A stretch of 64,000 nucleotides of DNA from Euphorbia lathyris (Eukaryota > Streptophyta > Magnoliopsida > Malpighiales > Euphorbiaceae), in NCBI RefSeq assembly GCF_963576675.1, contig NC_088914.1, forward strand, positions 21,803,001 to 21,867,000. The letters run 5' to 3'. The translations under genes were made by a program, and so were the position numbers. Numbering within the stretch: position 1 is the stretch's first letter; each line of letters starts with the position of its first letter. The notes under the pieces are model-generated. The model worked only from the letters and a program-made list of their open reading frames with translations, did not search any database and had not been told where the DNA came from. This document shows positions 9,291-19,953 of this stretch, in pieces.

Positions 9291-12200
9291 ATGTCGAGCG
9301 ATTCCCAGAACAACTCCGGCGAGAACTACGATGACAACTGCTCAGACATCAACCCTGCCTCTCCTGCTGAGCAGGAATATCAGGAGACTTCCTCAGAGTC
9401 TCAAGGACAAATTCATTGTCAGTATGACCAAGCCATGCCTGAGGTCAACATCCTCGGCGAAAACCCTAACACTGACAAAGCGACTCCATCAAAAAAGAAG
9501 AAGGAGAAAAAGAACAAGAAACCTAAGGAAATGAAGTTTTTCTAGGTTTTCAACAACATAAAAGGACTCAACGTTTATCATTCCCGATGGTTTTTCGGAA
9601 GCTTCATCAATGAAGAAAAACCCTTCTGTGACTGGATTTCTAAGAATGGGTGGACCGACCTTTTCTCTCTACCTGATACTACTTACCCACAACTGGTGAA
9701 GGAGTTCTACGCTAACCTAACGCTCGCTGAGGACGATGATGACTTTTTGGTCACCAAGGTCAAGAACAAGGAAATCACCATCACCCCCTCCTACCTTGCT
9801 ATCCTACTAAAGCTCAAGGCAGAAGGTGCAGAACTGCGATGCACGAATGATTATAAGCGGGTTCATTACGTTGTTGAGTTCTGTAAACCCAAGAATCACA
9901 AAGGAGAAATCGCCAGTACCAGTATGGGTCAACCTCAGAAATAATCCCACTATATCCTGACAAATTTCTTGTTTCCCAAGGTCAACTCCTTCTCCTCAGC
10001 CTGAAACTTTGAGCAGTGCTTCATCTGGCACATACTGAATTACAAGCCACTCAACATGCCCGTCTTTCTTATTGGGGCTGTCCAACACAGTACCGGGATC
10101 CTTCGAATGGGTTCTCTCATCACCAAAATACTTCAGGATCACCAGGTCAGCTTCAAGGGAGAAATTGACGTAGAGGGCATTGAGACCACCTCAGGAATCC
10201 TATTCACGCTAGCTCACAGCCTTCCCATCAAACCTAAGAAAGGAAAAGGTGCTATGGTTGAAGAAGCACCTGCTGAGGATAATATGGTTGAAGAAGCACA
10301 TGCTGAGCAAACTAAGAAAGGGAACAAAGTTGTGGTTGAAGCAGCACCTGCTGAGCGAACTCGGCAGGAAAGAAAAAGGAAAGCTGACCAGTCCTCAACC
10401 CAACTAGCCAAAGATATTAACAAGACTGCCAAGAAGATCAGGGTGGTAGTTGGTGGAAAGAAAGCTGCTCCTGCTGAGCCAGCGTAAGAAAAGCCAGAGT
10501 CAGCTGAGAAGAAACAGAAGAGAGCTGACCCTGAGGAAAGTGAGGAGACACTTGAACAGCCGCTTAAGAGGAAGAAAACCTCTGGGTTGAAGCCATTAGA
10601 TGCTAACCCACTTGACTTTGTGATTTCCGCGGACTCACATTTTGTACGAAGTTAAGAAATTGATTTGGAAAAGACACATTGTAATCAGGAGGAAGAACAA
10701 GGTTGTACTGAGGAACTGGCTCGAGCTGATAAGGTACATTCTACTAAGCCGAGTAAAACAGCTGCTGCTGAGCAGACTGATGAGCAAGGAGTTCAGTCTC
10801 CAGCAAAGGACAAGGTCGAAGAGACTCTCTACGCTGACCTAGGACTCAATTTCTCTTCTAAGCCACCGGACTCTCCTGCCGCTGACCCCTCTCCTCCAAC
10901 CAAAACTCCAAAGGACAGTGCGGATAAGCGTTTCAAACGCAAAGCTCAAAAGCCCAGCATTATAGATCTTCTAGATGAATCACTGCTAAGGGACCCAATC
11001 ACAGACTTAACCGGGCTCCAGTTCCAATTCTTCACCACCATCACTGAGCCCACTCTGGACCAAGTAAAGGAAAAACAAGCCTCTGTTTCTCAAGCTGAGG
11101 AACAAGCCACTAAGTGTCCAACTTCTGCCAACACCTCTGCTAAACCTACCACTGAGCAAGTGCTCGATGTTCCTGCTGCTCAACATCATGAGTTAGCCAA
11201 GGAAAATCCACCTGCTAAAGACAGCTCTGAGTTGCCTCAACCTCAAGACTCAACTCAACTTCAGACTAACCCTGAGCAGGTAAATAACACTGCTGAGCAA
11301 CCACTTCTTTCTTCTACTAAGCAGTTAGAAAACCAGGCTGCTCTTGCTGCTGGCCTCAACAAAAATGCAGCTGCTGATCAGGCTGGCACTTCTACTTCTA
11401 GGCAGCACCAAAACTCTCCACCTGCTGCCGCAAACCAGAAAACGGCCACTGAGCATAACACTGATGATCCTTACACTTATTTGGATGCTTCTGAGTCAGG
11501 AAGAAGAATCATACACTCTGCTCAAACTCTACTTCAAGAGATTCATCAGTCTCAAGCCGATGCTGCTAGGTCCATTCCTGCTGAGCCAACTAAATTTTCC
11601 TCCGTCACGCAACTTTTGACCGAACTCAAAGGTCTCAAGGAGCTGATGAGTGTCATGACTTTTCTAGTCTCTCAGCAGCCCAAGCAAGAATTCATAGTCA
11701 AGCTGGCCGAACTTCAGCTGATGATGGTTAATCATATGAACTCAATCGAAGGGAAAATCAATGCCCTGACTGCTGCGAACTCATCATCCGCCACTTCTAC
11801 TGAGGTCACTCAGCATTTTACCCAGTTGACTGCCGAGCTAACCGGGGCTCGTGAACTTATCTCCTCCTCTTCTCAATGCTCCATAGAACAAATCGGTGAG
11901 GCTATTCGCCTACTCAACTTGAGCAAAGAAGAAATGGATACTGACCAAGTCAAGACCAATGACATTTTGCACTGCACCAGGTCAACACTTGCGCATGTCC
12001 GGCACATTAATACTTAGAGTCATTCGTATGATTCTGCACTGCTCAGGATGTATTATCAATCCTATGCACGAATGACGGACTATATTACTTGGATAGGGAA
12101 ATCACTTGAGTACCTACTCAGCATGCTCAGCGCAAATATTAAAATCCCCGCTTCAAGTATGGCTGATGGCGTGCAGGTCTTTAAGGGTCTTAGAGAAAGT

Positions 12201-12503
12201 ACGGGTCACATGCAACACTATTCATCCATACTGACTCGTGCTGTTCAACAAGGGAAGTTCTATGCTCCTCCCCTTCAATCTAATGATGTTGGAAAAACGG
12301 GGGATAAAGATCAAGCTAAGCAAGCTGCTGGAACTCAGTAGAAGCCGGGGGAGAAAGATAAAGCTAAACAGCCAGCTGCCGGAACTCAGCAGAAGCCTCC
12401 TGGCTCAACTTCTACTGTCCCAAGCAATCAAACTCAGCAACAACAAAGAACAGTCAAAACCAAAGCCAAATCTAACCAAGTTCAAGTCAACATGAAGAAA
12501 TAG
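9291..12503 (+). pseudogene. SIRE-A envelope-like / additional ORF, decayed
   Basis: The frame is kept without indels from ATG 9291 (MSSDSQNNSGEN) to TAG 12501-12503, about 1070 codons. It is broken by stops at 9543, 9942, about 10003, 10485, 10653, 12015 and 12339. The first third has a folded domain seen also in SIRE-B (WISKNGWTDLFSL, YLAILLKLKA, FEQCFIWHIL, MPVFLIGAVQ). The middle is low-complexity, rich in Ala, Pro, Glu, Thr and Gln, with repeated 'EEAPAE' and 'PAEQ' phrases. The end has a helical, possibly coiled-coil stretch (about 11600-12000). An ORF in this position is the hallmark of SIRE-type elements and is often called env-like, but I see no clear signal peptide or membrane segment. 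The frame is nearly twice as long as its SIRE-B counterpart. Function is unknown. Confidence 0.8.
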
Positions 12504-13082
12504 AACTAGCAATAGTCTTAGCTTGTAACTTGTGTTTTTATGACTTGTTTTTTGTTTGTTGAACTGAGTATATCTATATATAAGCATCCTTCTACAAACT
12601 GTCTTTATATATGCGATGCTTGTTTGCTGTGTTTATATGTTGATCTGTCTCATGTAACTACTCATTGAACAACAAACAAATTAAAACTTATGAAGATAGT
12701 ATTTAAACAAAGTACAAAATATTCAGTGTACCCCAACTTTGATAAATGAACCCAACTCTGATACCTGAACTTAACGAAATATCTCTGATAGCTAAAAATA
12801 TCCATGTATCAAAACTGAGTAAATGACTAAATGTTCCAAGTATTGACCTTCTTCGGAAGCTGAACTTAGGCTCTTTTCGATTAAATTTTAGAAGGTTTAG
12901 AATTGAACTAAGTCAGTGGACTCAAGTCTTAGATTCACTCAATTAGATCTTAGAAGGTTTAGAGTTGAACCAAGTCAACAGATGCAACCCTTACGGGGGA
13001 GTAACTTCAGAAGAATAAAAAGGTCAAAAATCATGAGGGATGCTCAACACTGAGTTCCTTAATTAAATACTTTTGCCAACAT
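12504..13082 (+). other. Non-coding 3' region of SIRE-A
   Basis: About 580 bp without a convincing ORF. It contains a short direct repeat, 'ttagaaggtttagaattgaac' / 'ttagaaggtttagagttgaac' (12891 and 12951). It ends at the polypurine tract. Confidence 0.6.
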
Positions 13083-13097
13083 CAAAATGGGGGAGTT
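13083..13097 (+). promoter_or_regulatory. Polypurine tract of SIRE-A
   Basis: CAAAATGGGGGAGTT directly precedes the 3' LTR and would prime plus-strand DNA synthesis. Confidence 0.8.
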
Positions 13098-14539
13098 TGT
13101 TGAAACACCTTTCCACATGATTTTGATTTGACAAAGTTATTTAAGTTAATCCCATGATTAAAATAATTAAATTTAAGTGTTTTGATTTAATTGTACTAAT
13201 GTGTTTGTTCAATGTTGCGTATATTAACTAACGAGAACATGAACTTAAAGACTATAAAAGAAAGAGAGAACAAAGTCAGCATGAACAAGTCACACAGTGG
13301 AAGCTGAGTAGAATGCAACTCAGCTTTACGAAAGAAACGTCTTCTTTAGGAAAGCTTGAAGGCGAAGCTGCGGAGTCAAGCTGAGCAATATTCAAGTCGC
13401 CGCTAAGTCAAGCTGAGTGATAATCAAGTCAGTGTCCAATTATCCATCAACTTGTGAGACAAAGTCTGACACATTTCAGAAGCCTCGGAAATCCGTTTCA
13501 AGGACCTTTTTGAGACGCATGGACCATTTGACGATTGGCAAGAAGACAAACCTGGCGCTAGAAGATGAACCTGGCGCAAGAAGACGAAACTGGCAAATCT
13601 AGCTCCTGCGAAAATCAGAAGACAGGATTGGCCTGCAATTCTGGAAGCTAACCAATCAATGACGAAAGTAGACTGTTTGCTCTCAACGGATATGTCTGAA
13701 TTCAAATCATTGAAGCTTCAGAATTCACTATAAATGGACAAGTTCATCACTTGGATCATTGCTGAATATATACAAGAGAGATACAGACAAGCAAAATCTT
13801 CACAAAGTCAAAAATCCAAAAGAGAAGCTGTCTGAATAGAAAAAACAAGTTCTTACACCCAATTCCAATCATTGTGTAAAAGTCTACAGTGAATTTTATT
13901 CATCTAAAGTGTTCTTCGTTTTGTGAGAACAATCTTGTATCAATTGTAAAGGTTAGAAGAGTGAAGCTGAGTACTCAGTTATAGTACTCAGTGGTAGAGA
14001 AAATCTGAATACTCGGTTATAATGTTCAGTGGTAGATAGGATTGAGTAGACGAATAGATGACGGTACTCTTGCATACTCAGTTGCTATTGTAAACGGTTT
14101 GTGCTCTACCTTTAAAGAGCTCAGTAGTGGATTGAAAAAGTCCGGAGGGATTCTGGGGACTGGACGTAGGCGGTGAGGCCGAACCAGGATAAGTCTGCTG
14201 AGTAATCTCTAACCCTTTCTCTTGATATATATATATGTATGTGTTGCTTGCTTAAATTGCTCAGTAAATAATCTGTACAAGCTGACGCTGAGCAATCAGA
14301 GTGCTGAGTTGGAAGCTGACCTAAAGTGTTATTTCCCAACTCACAATTGAAACAGCTCTAGTCAATATCTGATTAAAGCTGTCTCACATCTCACTCAGCC
14401 TTGCTGACCTAAAGTTGAGTTAAATCGTCAAACATTTAATTAAGTCAGCATCATTAAGCGAAAAAGTTACATTAGTTCCTAACCCCCCCCCCCCCCCCCC
14501 CCCTTGGAACTAATCATACTAAGTTACACGGGACCAACA
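13098..14539 (+). repeat. 3' LTR of SIRE-A
   Basis: 1442 bp, the same termini as the 5' LTR and about 4% divergent in the part compared. The C tract near the 3' end is 21 bases (14483-14503) against 12 in the 5' LTR, and the TA run near 14230 is longer. These two tracts account for most of the length difference. Confidence 0.93.
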
Positions 14540-15890
14540 ATGGTCATTAATTTTTATTCATGTGAGGGTTATTGCTCTACATAAGTGACTGTTAAACTTA
14601 TCTATTTACAAACTTTGGATTATATATTTCCTTAATGTTCCTTTTTCTTTAAATGAAATTGTATTATACATTTAATATTCAGTTGACCGGTAAGTTTGAC
14701 CAATATAACAGTAAGTTTGACCAATAATTTAATAACACAATATATATTTCAGAATTTATAGTTTAAAATTTAGAATTTATATTAGAGGGACGAAACTTAT
14801 ATTTTAAGATTATAAATAAGTAACAGAAAAATAATTAATTAGTAAATTACATAAATTAATATTTTATAGATTAATATGACAATGTGATTAAATTGTTGAT
14901 TCGATGTATGGACGACATAATACATCAATTGTATAGTAAAATCTCTTCCTTTTTTCTTGAAAGATTCCTTTCAAGTTTTATAGTTTTAAATTTTACTTTT
15001 GTTACATTTCATATGTGGTCAGCATTGGTCAATTTATTTAAAATATTTAAGTTGTTGAAATGCATTTCCATATATAATAATACAAAATGTCAAACGGTGG
15101 ACCCTTTTTTACAACATAGATTTTGTAAGAAGTGGAGAGAAAATAATTAACTTGAAATGTCCGTTTAAAAAAAAAAACCTTAATACATCAAAAGTTCCCT
15201 GAACTTATTCCAAAATCTTGATTGACCTTTTAAAATAAAAATGCTGGAAGGTCTCCTGTCCTAATTTAACAGTGGTTACAAATTTATCATGACAATTGAT
15301 TATTATTCATCTAAAGGTTGATATTGGTCTACACAAGTGACTATTAAGGTTCTTTAATTACATATTTTAAATTTTAAATTTTCTTAATGTCCTTTTAAAA
15401 AAATTAAATTTTAGGTTACATTTCACATTCAGATGACCAGTAAATTTGACCAATAATTTAATACCACATTGTATATTTTAGAATTTATAGTTGAGAATTT
15501 AGAGTTATATTTTAGGGATGAAATTTATATTTTGAGGTTATAAATGAATAATTGAAAAATATTTAATTAGTAAATTAAGCAAGTTAAAATTTTATTGATT
15601 AATATGACACTTGTGATTAAATTATTGATTCGATATATGGATAATATGATACAGCAATTATATAGTAAAATCTCATCCTTTTCATTTTATTTTTTTATTT
15701 AAAGATTTCTTTTTAATTTTTATGGTTTTTAATTTTATTTTTGTACAGTTCATATGTGGCATTGGTCAATTTATTTATTATATTAAGTTGTTGAAATACA
15801 TTTCCAAGTAACAATAAAAAACGCCAAATGGTTTACGATATGGATTTTGTAAGAAGTGAAGAGAAAAAAATTAACTTGAAATGACGTATT
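14540..15890. repeat. Tandem duplication of about 650 bp, upstream flank of the MYB gene
   Basis: Copy 1 is split by SIRE-A: its start is at about 2370-2404 (gtggttacaaattggtcat) and it continues at 14540-15170. Copy 2 is 15258-15890 and starts with gtggttacaaatttatcat. Shared blocks include 'cttaatgt', 'tttgaccaataatttaata', 'gattaaattgttgattcgat', 'tatagtaaaatctc', 'tcatatgtgg' and 'ttttgtaagaagtg'. The copies are clearly diverged. This is the ancestral upstream region of the MYB gene. No ORF is supported. Confidence 0.75.
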
Positions 15891-16324
15891 TTAAATCTTG
15901 ACTTAGCTCGTACAGGAATCAAATTCAAATCCATAGATAGTCATAATTATAAATAAAATAGGAAAATTAAGCATTACATTAATAGCATGTTTAATTCAAT
16001 TTATACATATTAACAACTCAACTTAAGTAATAAATTTTTTGATTAAAAAAACACTTATGTAATTAATTATTTCAAAAAAAAAAAACTTCTGTAATAAATT
16101 TCCTTGTAATGCTAAATATTTGATTACCATTAATTCTATTTTAATTTTAGTAATTATTAAATTTTCTTGTTTATAATAATATTTGATGTTAAGTTAAAGA
16201 TATTATACTGTAATAAAGAAAATATAAATTAAAATAAAAAAATTAAAGGTCTGGATTAAAATTTTAAGACAATAAATAATAAAATATTTTATTTTATTTT
16301 TTTTATAACTAATACATGTAAGGC
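15891..16324. other. AT-rich stretch, no feature recognised
   Basis: A very AT-rich sequence with many A and T runs. I see no ORF, TIR or RNA gene. Confidence 0.5.
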
Positions 16325-17520
16325 GATGTATATATTATGAGAGATAATAATAAAAATTATTTTTCACATTAACTATTTGCTTAACCTTTTAGTTTAGATA
16401 ATTCTATGACTTGGTATTAGAGCCGATAATGTACTAGTTATGTTGTTTACTAAGAGATATTTACTATGATGGCATGTCCAAGGAGGGATTGCACAAATGA
16501 GTCCTCTATAAGAGATTAAGATGGGACGAGTATGCACAAAGTCGTAGTGAAAACATTCTTCAAGCACTTTTTATTCATGGATCGAAAGAAGGAAGTCCTG
16601 CGAGTGGGCTCTCAAAAGAGATAAAGGGCCGAGTAGGAAGGGAATCACGCACTGATCTGGGAAAAGAGGAAGGGGGGAAAGAGCTCAACTCATACACAAG
16701 GATGTTGCATGATTTGAATCGGGAGGGTGTCATATATCATTTTATCTTGGCACCGAAGCGAGCAAGATGCTTATTGGAGAGCTTAAATGTGAGATGCAGG
16801 ATGACTATCCGAAAGAGTACATGATGTAAATGTCGCCTATCTTGAGATAAACATGTTGACCCAATTCAGTTTGGAAAAATTGTCTTAAGATTTGACTATA
16901 GCGGATGGGCATGATATTCAAACACTAAAGTGGTTCGGAAGTTATTCTCGCTCTCCTGATGAGCCAATGGAAGGGAGGAAATCAATAAGCATCAGAGAAA
17001 GAATATATTTAACCTCGCAAAAAGAGAGTCCTAGGGTGCCGCACGGACATTGCATTTATGCGAAAACTCTAAAATCGTGACAAATGGTGTCAGGGATAAT
17101 AATAAAAAACTATTCTCAGACCTTAAATATAAGTTTAACCTTTTAGTTCAATTGCTTCTTTAACATGGTATTAGAGCCTTTTTAACCAATTAGCGGTCGA
17201 GACTTGAATCTAAAACTCATTTGATGACTAAATTTCAACACATGGACATGTGTTGTACACGTTTGAAGATTAGGAGAATTCGCATGCAAGGATGTGTGAG
17301 AGCTTAATATAAAAACAATTATTTGGCTTTAACTATTAGTTTAAACTTTTAGTTCAATTAGTTTCTTCACATGATATCACAGCCTTTTAAACCAAGTGGC
17401 TGTGGGTTCAAATCCTAACAAAATTAAATTACAACATGGTAAAATGGACTTGTGTTGTACATGCTTCAAACTCATCTGCATTCACCCGAAGGGATATATT
17501 ATGGGTAATAATAATAAAAA
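16325..17520 (+). repeat. Degenerate repeat cluster with tRNA-Met PBS-like strings (possible TRIM or gag relic)
   Basis: Three diverged copies of one unit are visible, at about 16335-16440, 17085-17180 and 17310-17400. Each runs roughly 'gataataataaaaa(c)t...ttaaccttttagttcaatt...acatggtattagagcc'. The last phrase resembles the copia primer-binding site (TGGTATCAGAGC), and 'gtgggttcaaatcct' follows in one copy. The longest interval (16440-17085) has gag-like but broken coding flavour. This may be a short LTR (TRIM-like) element with a duplicated end, but termini and target duplication could not be fixed. Confidence 0.35.
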
Positions 17521-17524
17521 CTAG

Positions 17525-18322
17525 GCAAAAAGCATCCTGAAGCCCCTGATCTTTCATTGTTTGGTGCATTAAGCCCCCGATCTTTCATTTAGACACATTG
17601 AGCACTTGATCTTTCATATATGGGTGTATTACGTCCTTCCGTAAATCAATTTATATATGAGTGTATTAAGGGCCTGTTTGGTTAGGTTTATATAACCGCA
17701 TCATTTTGGAGCTTTTCATGAACAGCTATTTGTAGTTACTTGTTATTGACAAAATTCTCATTCTTATTTCCACAAGATGTGTTTCTTTTTTAACATTATT
17801 TTTATTTTTAGAATATAATTATCGAAAAACAAGGTTTTGCTGTGTTCAATACATTTTTTATTTAAATTATTTTTATTAATTTGTATAATACATTTTTTAT
17901 TTTATAATTTATTTGTTGATTAATTTAAAACATGCCCATATTAGACATTTTAAATACTAACAGCAAGAGTTCAGTATAATTTTACCAAACACTAATAATT
18001 AAACAGCTAATAACAAACAGCCAACAACAACAACAACAACAAACAACTTACTACAACCGCAAACAACTAACATCAACAACAACATCTATTAGCTAACAAT
18101 TGAATCAAATAGACCCTTAATATACCCATATATGAATTGATTTACGGAAGGACCTAATACATCCATATATGAAAGATCAAGGGCTCAATGTGTCTAAATG
18201 AAAGATCGATGGCTTAATACACCAAACAATGAAAGATTAGGGGCTCAATGTGACTAAATGAAATATCGAGGACTTAATGTACCAAACAATGAAAGATCAA
18301 GGGCTTCATGATGCTTTTTGCC
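17525..18322. mobile_element. TIR (foldback/Mutator-type) non-autonomous element, host of a nested MITE
   Basis: The arms start GGCAAAAAGCATCCTGAAGC and, on the opposite strand, GGCAAAAAGCATCATGAAGC. Each arm is about 140-200 bp and is made of repeated 'gatctttcat...' phrases about 30 bp apart. The arms meet at TTAA, where the PIF-like element 17670-18116 is inserted. Flanks are A-rich (taaaaacta on the left, an A run then aaaaactat on the right), so the target duplication is blurred by a poly-A run. There is no coding sequence. Confidence 0.75.
17670..18116. mobile_element. PIF/Harbinger-like MITE nested in 17525-18322
   Basis: The termini are GGGCCTGTTTGGTTAGGTTT on the left and, on the complementary strand at the right, GGGTCTATTTGATTCAATTG. 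Both sides are flanked by TTAA, fitting a TTA or TAA target duplication as made by PIF/Harbinger (Tourist-like) elements. The inside is AT-rich with a short CAA repeat near 18025. No ORF. Confidence 0.6.
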
Positions 18323-18492
18323 AAAAAAAAAAACTATTATATTCAAATGATTTCATGATATATATATGAGACAATCTTTATTAAAAATGAAAAACAAAAA
18401 AAAAGTTTATATTTGTATGGCTAAGGGTAAATTTGAATTTTTCATATCCAAAAATAAATGAGAGAAATCAAAGTTTAAGAACCTTAAAATAT

Positions 18493-19033
18493 GGGTTAAG
18501 GTGCAAAAATACCCCTAACGTTTTGGGTTAGGAGCAATTTTACCCTTAACGTTTGTAGTCAAGAGCAATTTTACCCCTAACATTGATAATTTGGATCAAT
18601 TTCAGACACTATTATAAAACACAGATATTTTTGTTTTTTATTTTGCACTAATTGCATATTAACTCGTTCTAAAAAAATGATTTTATATTTTTTGTAATTT
18701 AATAATAGAATGGAGATTGATATTTATAAATTCGGTGAATTTTTTGTGTCTAATTCGTACAAATGACAGTATATTTTTTTATTTTTTTCACATCCCAACA
18801 TATTTTTGTGATTTGTAACTAATAAAATGATGTACGTATGAAGTGTAGATAACAAGATTCATGACCGAGAAGACAGTTTGATGAATTATTTCTCAAATTG
18901 ATCCAATTTATCAACGTTAGGGGCAAAATTGCTCTTGAGTTCTAAAGCTAGGAGTAAAATTGCATCATTTTAGACGTTCGAGATAAAATTGCTCCTGACC
19001 TAAAACGTTAAGAGTATTTTTACACCTTAACCC
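18493..19033. mobile_element. MITE with 9-bp TSD (Mutator-type), family copy 1
   Basis: 541 bp. It starts GGGTTAAGGTGCAAAAATAC and ends with the inverted form TTTTTACACCTTAACCC. A perfect 9-bp target duplication TTAAAATAT flanks it (18484-18492 and 19034-19042). The arms hold repeated 'taacgttnggggtaaaattgct' phrases. A second copy of the same family is at 62395-62974. Non-coding and non-autonomous. Confidence 0.92.
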
Positions 19034-19093
19034 TTAAAATATAGATATGGGATCACTAATATATTTTTATAGCAACTCAAAAGGGGTGAAACT

Positions 19094-19096
<3 letters not shown>

Positions 19097-19128
<32 letters not shown>
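19097..19128. repeat. 32-base T homopolymer
   Basis: An uninterrupted T run preceded by 'gggtgaaactaga'. It could be the reverse-strand A tail of a retroposed sequence, but no body is recognised on either side. Confidence 0.8.
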
Positions 19129-19133
<5 letters not shown>

Positions 19134-19528
19134 GGAATGAGTATGTAGTTATGCAAGGCACATAAAATATTCACCTAGTTAAGGATTCGTATAATTGTAA
19201 AATAGCAACAAATTTTGCTATTAGCTAGATGCACCATGTCATCTGTCCGTCAAATATTTTAATTTCATATATCATATTATATCTGAACTAACAAAACATT
19301 AGCATATATAGTGTAATCAATTAATCAATTACATGTTTTTTTAAGTTGATTATTTATATGAAATACTATACCCTAAAATATATACCTTAGAGTATCTTTA
19401 TCCTATTGTATATGGTTATGACATTATAAATGCTTATGTGATAAACACATCAAATTTTGCGTAGAAAGAAATTGCTTATTTACACTAAGAGAGAGAATTT
19501 ACTAAAGAAAAAAATAATGTTTAATCTT
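19129..19528. other. AT-rich intergenic sequence, no feature recognised
   Basis: No ORF or repeat termini are visible. The last bases before the LINE hold the left copy of its 17-bp target duplication, ATAAATTGAGTTTAATA (19529-19545). Confidence 0.5.
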
Positions 19529-19545
19529 ATAAATTGAGTTTAATA

Positions 19546-19797
19546 GATCTGTTGTCATGGTGAAGAATTTTTATGAAGATTGAGAGTTTTGAGATCTATC
19601 TCTTCTCTTTTAGATCTTTCTCTCTCTTTTAGATCTATCTTCTCTTTTTCAGATCTATCTTCTCTCTCTCAGATCTGTTGTCATGGTGAAGAATTTTTAT
19701 GAAGATGGAGAATTTTGAGATCTATATTCTCTCTCTCAGATCTATTTCCCTCTTTTAGATCTTTTTCTCTCTTTTAGATCTATCTCCTCTCTTTCAG
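19546..19797 (+). repeat. Two 126-bp tandem units in the LINE 5' UTR
   Basis: Unit 1 starts at 19546 and unit 2 at 19672, both with GATCTGTTGTCATGGTGAAG. Each continues into several 'agatctatcttctctcttt' phrases. The layout resembles the promoter monomers of some mammalian L1 elements. An internal promoter role is inference. Confidence 0.85.
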
Positions 19798-19916
19798 ATC
19801 TCTCTTCTCTCTCTAAAACACAGGATCAATTTTATAACTCAATTTTTTTTTTCTCTCTCTCTCTCTCTCAATTAGTTATATCTAATAAAATAGACTCCTC
19901 CAAATACGAGTCTTTT

Positions 19917-19947
<31 letters not shown>

Positions 19948-19953
19948 GTGGCG

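Larger units (their letters stand above)
2405..14539 (+). mobile_element. SIRE-like Ty1/copia LTR retrotransposon 'SIRE-A', complete but decayed
   Basis: This is a 12.1-kb element with LTRs at 2405-3832 and 13098-14539, starting TGTTGAAACA and ending GGGACCAACA. It has a tRNA-iMet primer-binding site, gag, pol in copia order (protease, integrase, RT, RNase H), an extra envelope-like ORF after pol, and a polypurine tract. That layout is characteristic of the SIRE/Maximus lineage. The flanking 5-mers are ATAGT (2400-2404) and ATGGT (14540-14544), a target duplication with one mismatch. By eye there are about 16 differences in the first ~365 aligned LTR bases (about 4%). Many nonsense codons and at least one frameshift make it non-autonomous. 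It sits in the upstream region of the MYB gene. Confidence 0.93.

Noticed and set aside
9331..9534. Other open frames overlapping the SIRE-A additional ORF and the SIRE LTRs (for example 2724-2909 and 13417-13602)
   Set aside because: They are shadow frames in LTRs or of gag/pol/env-like genes and have no domain support.
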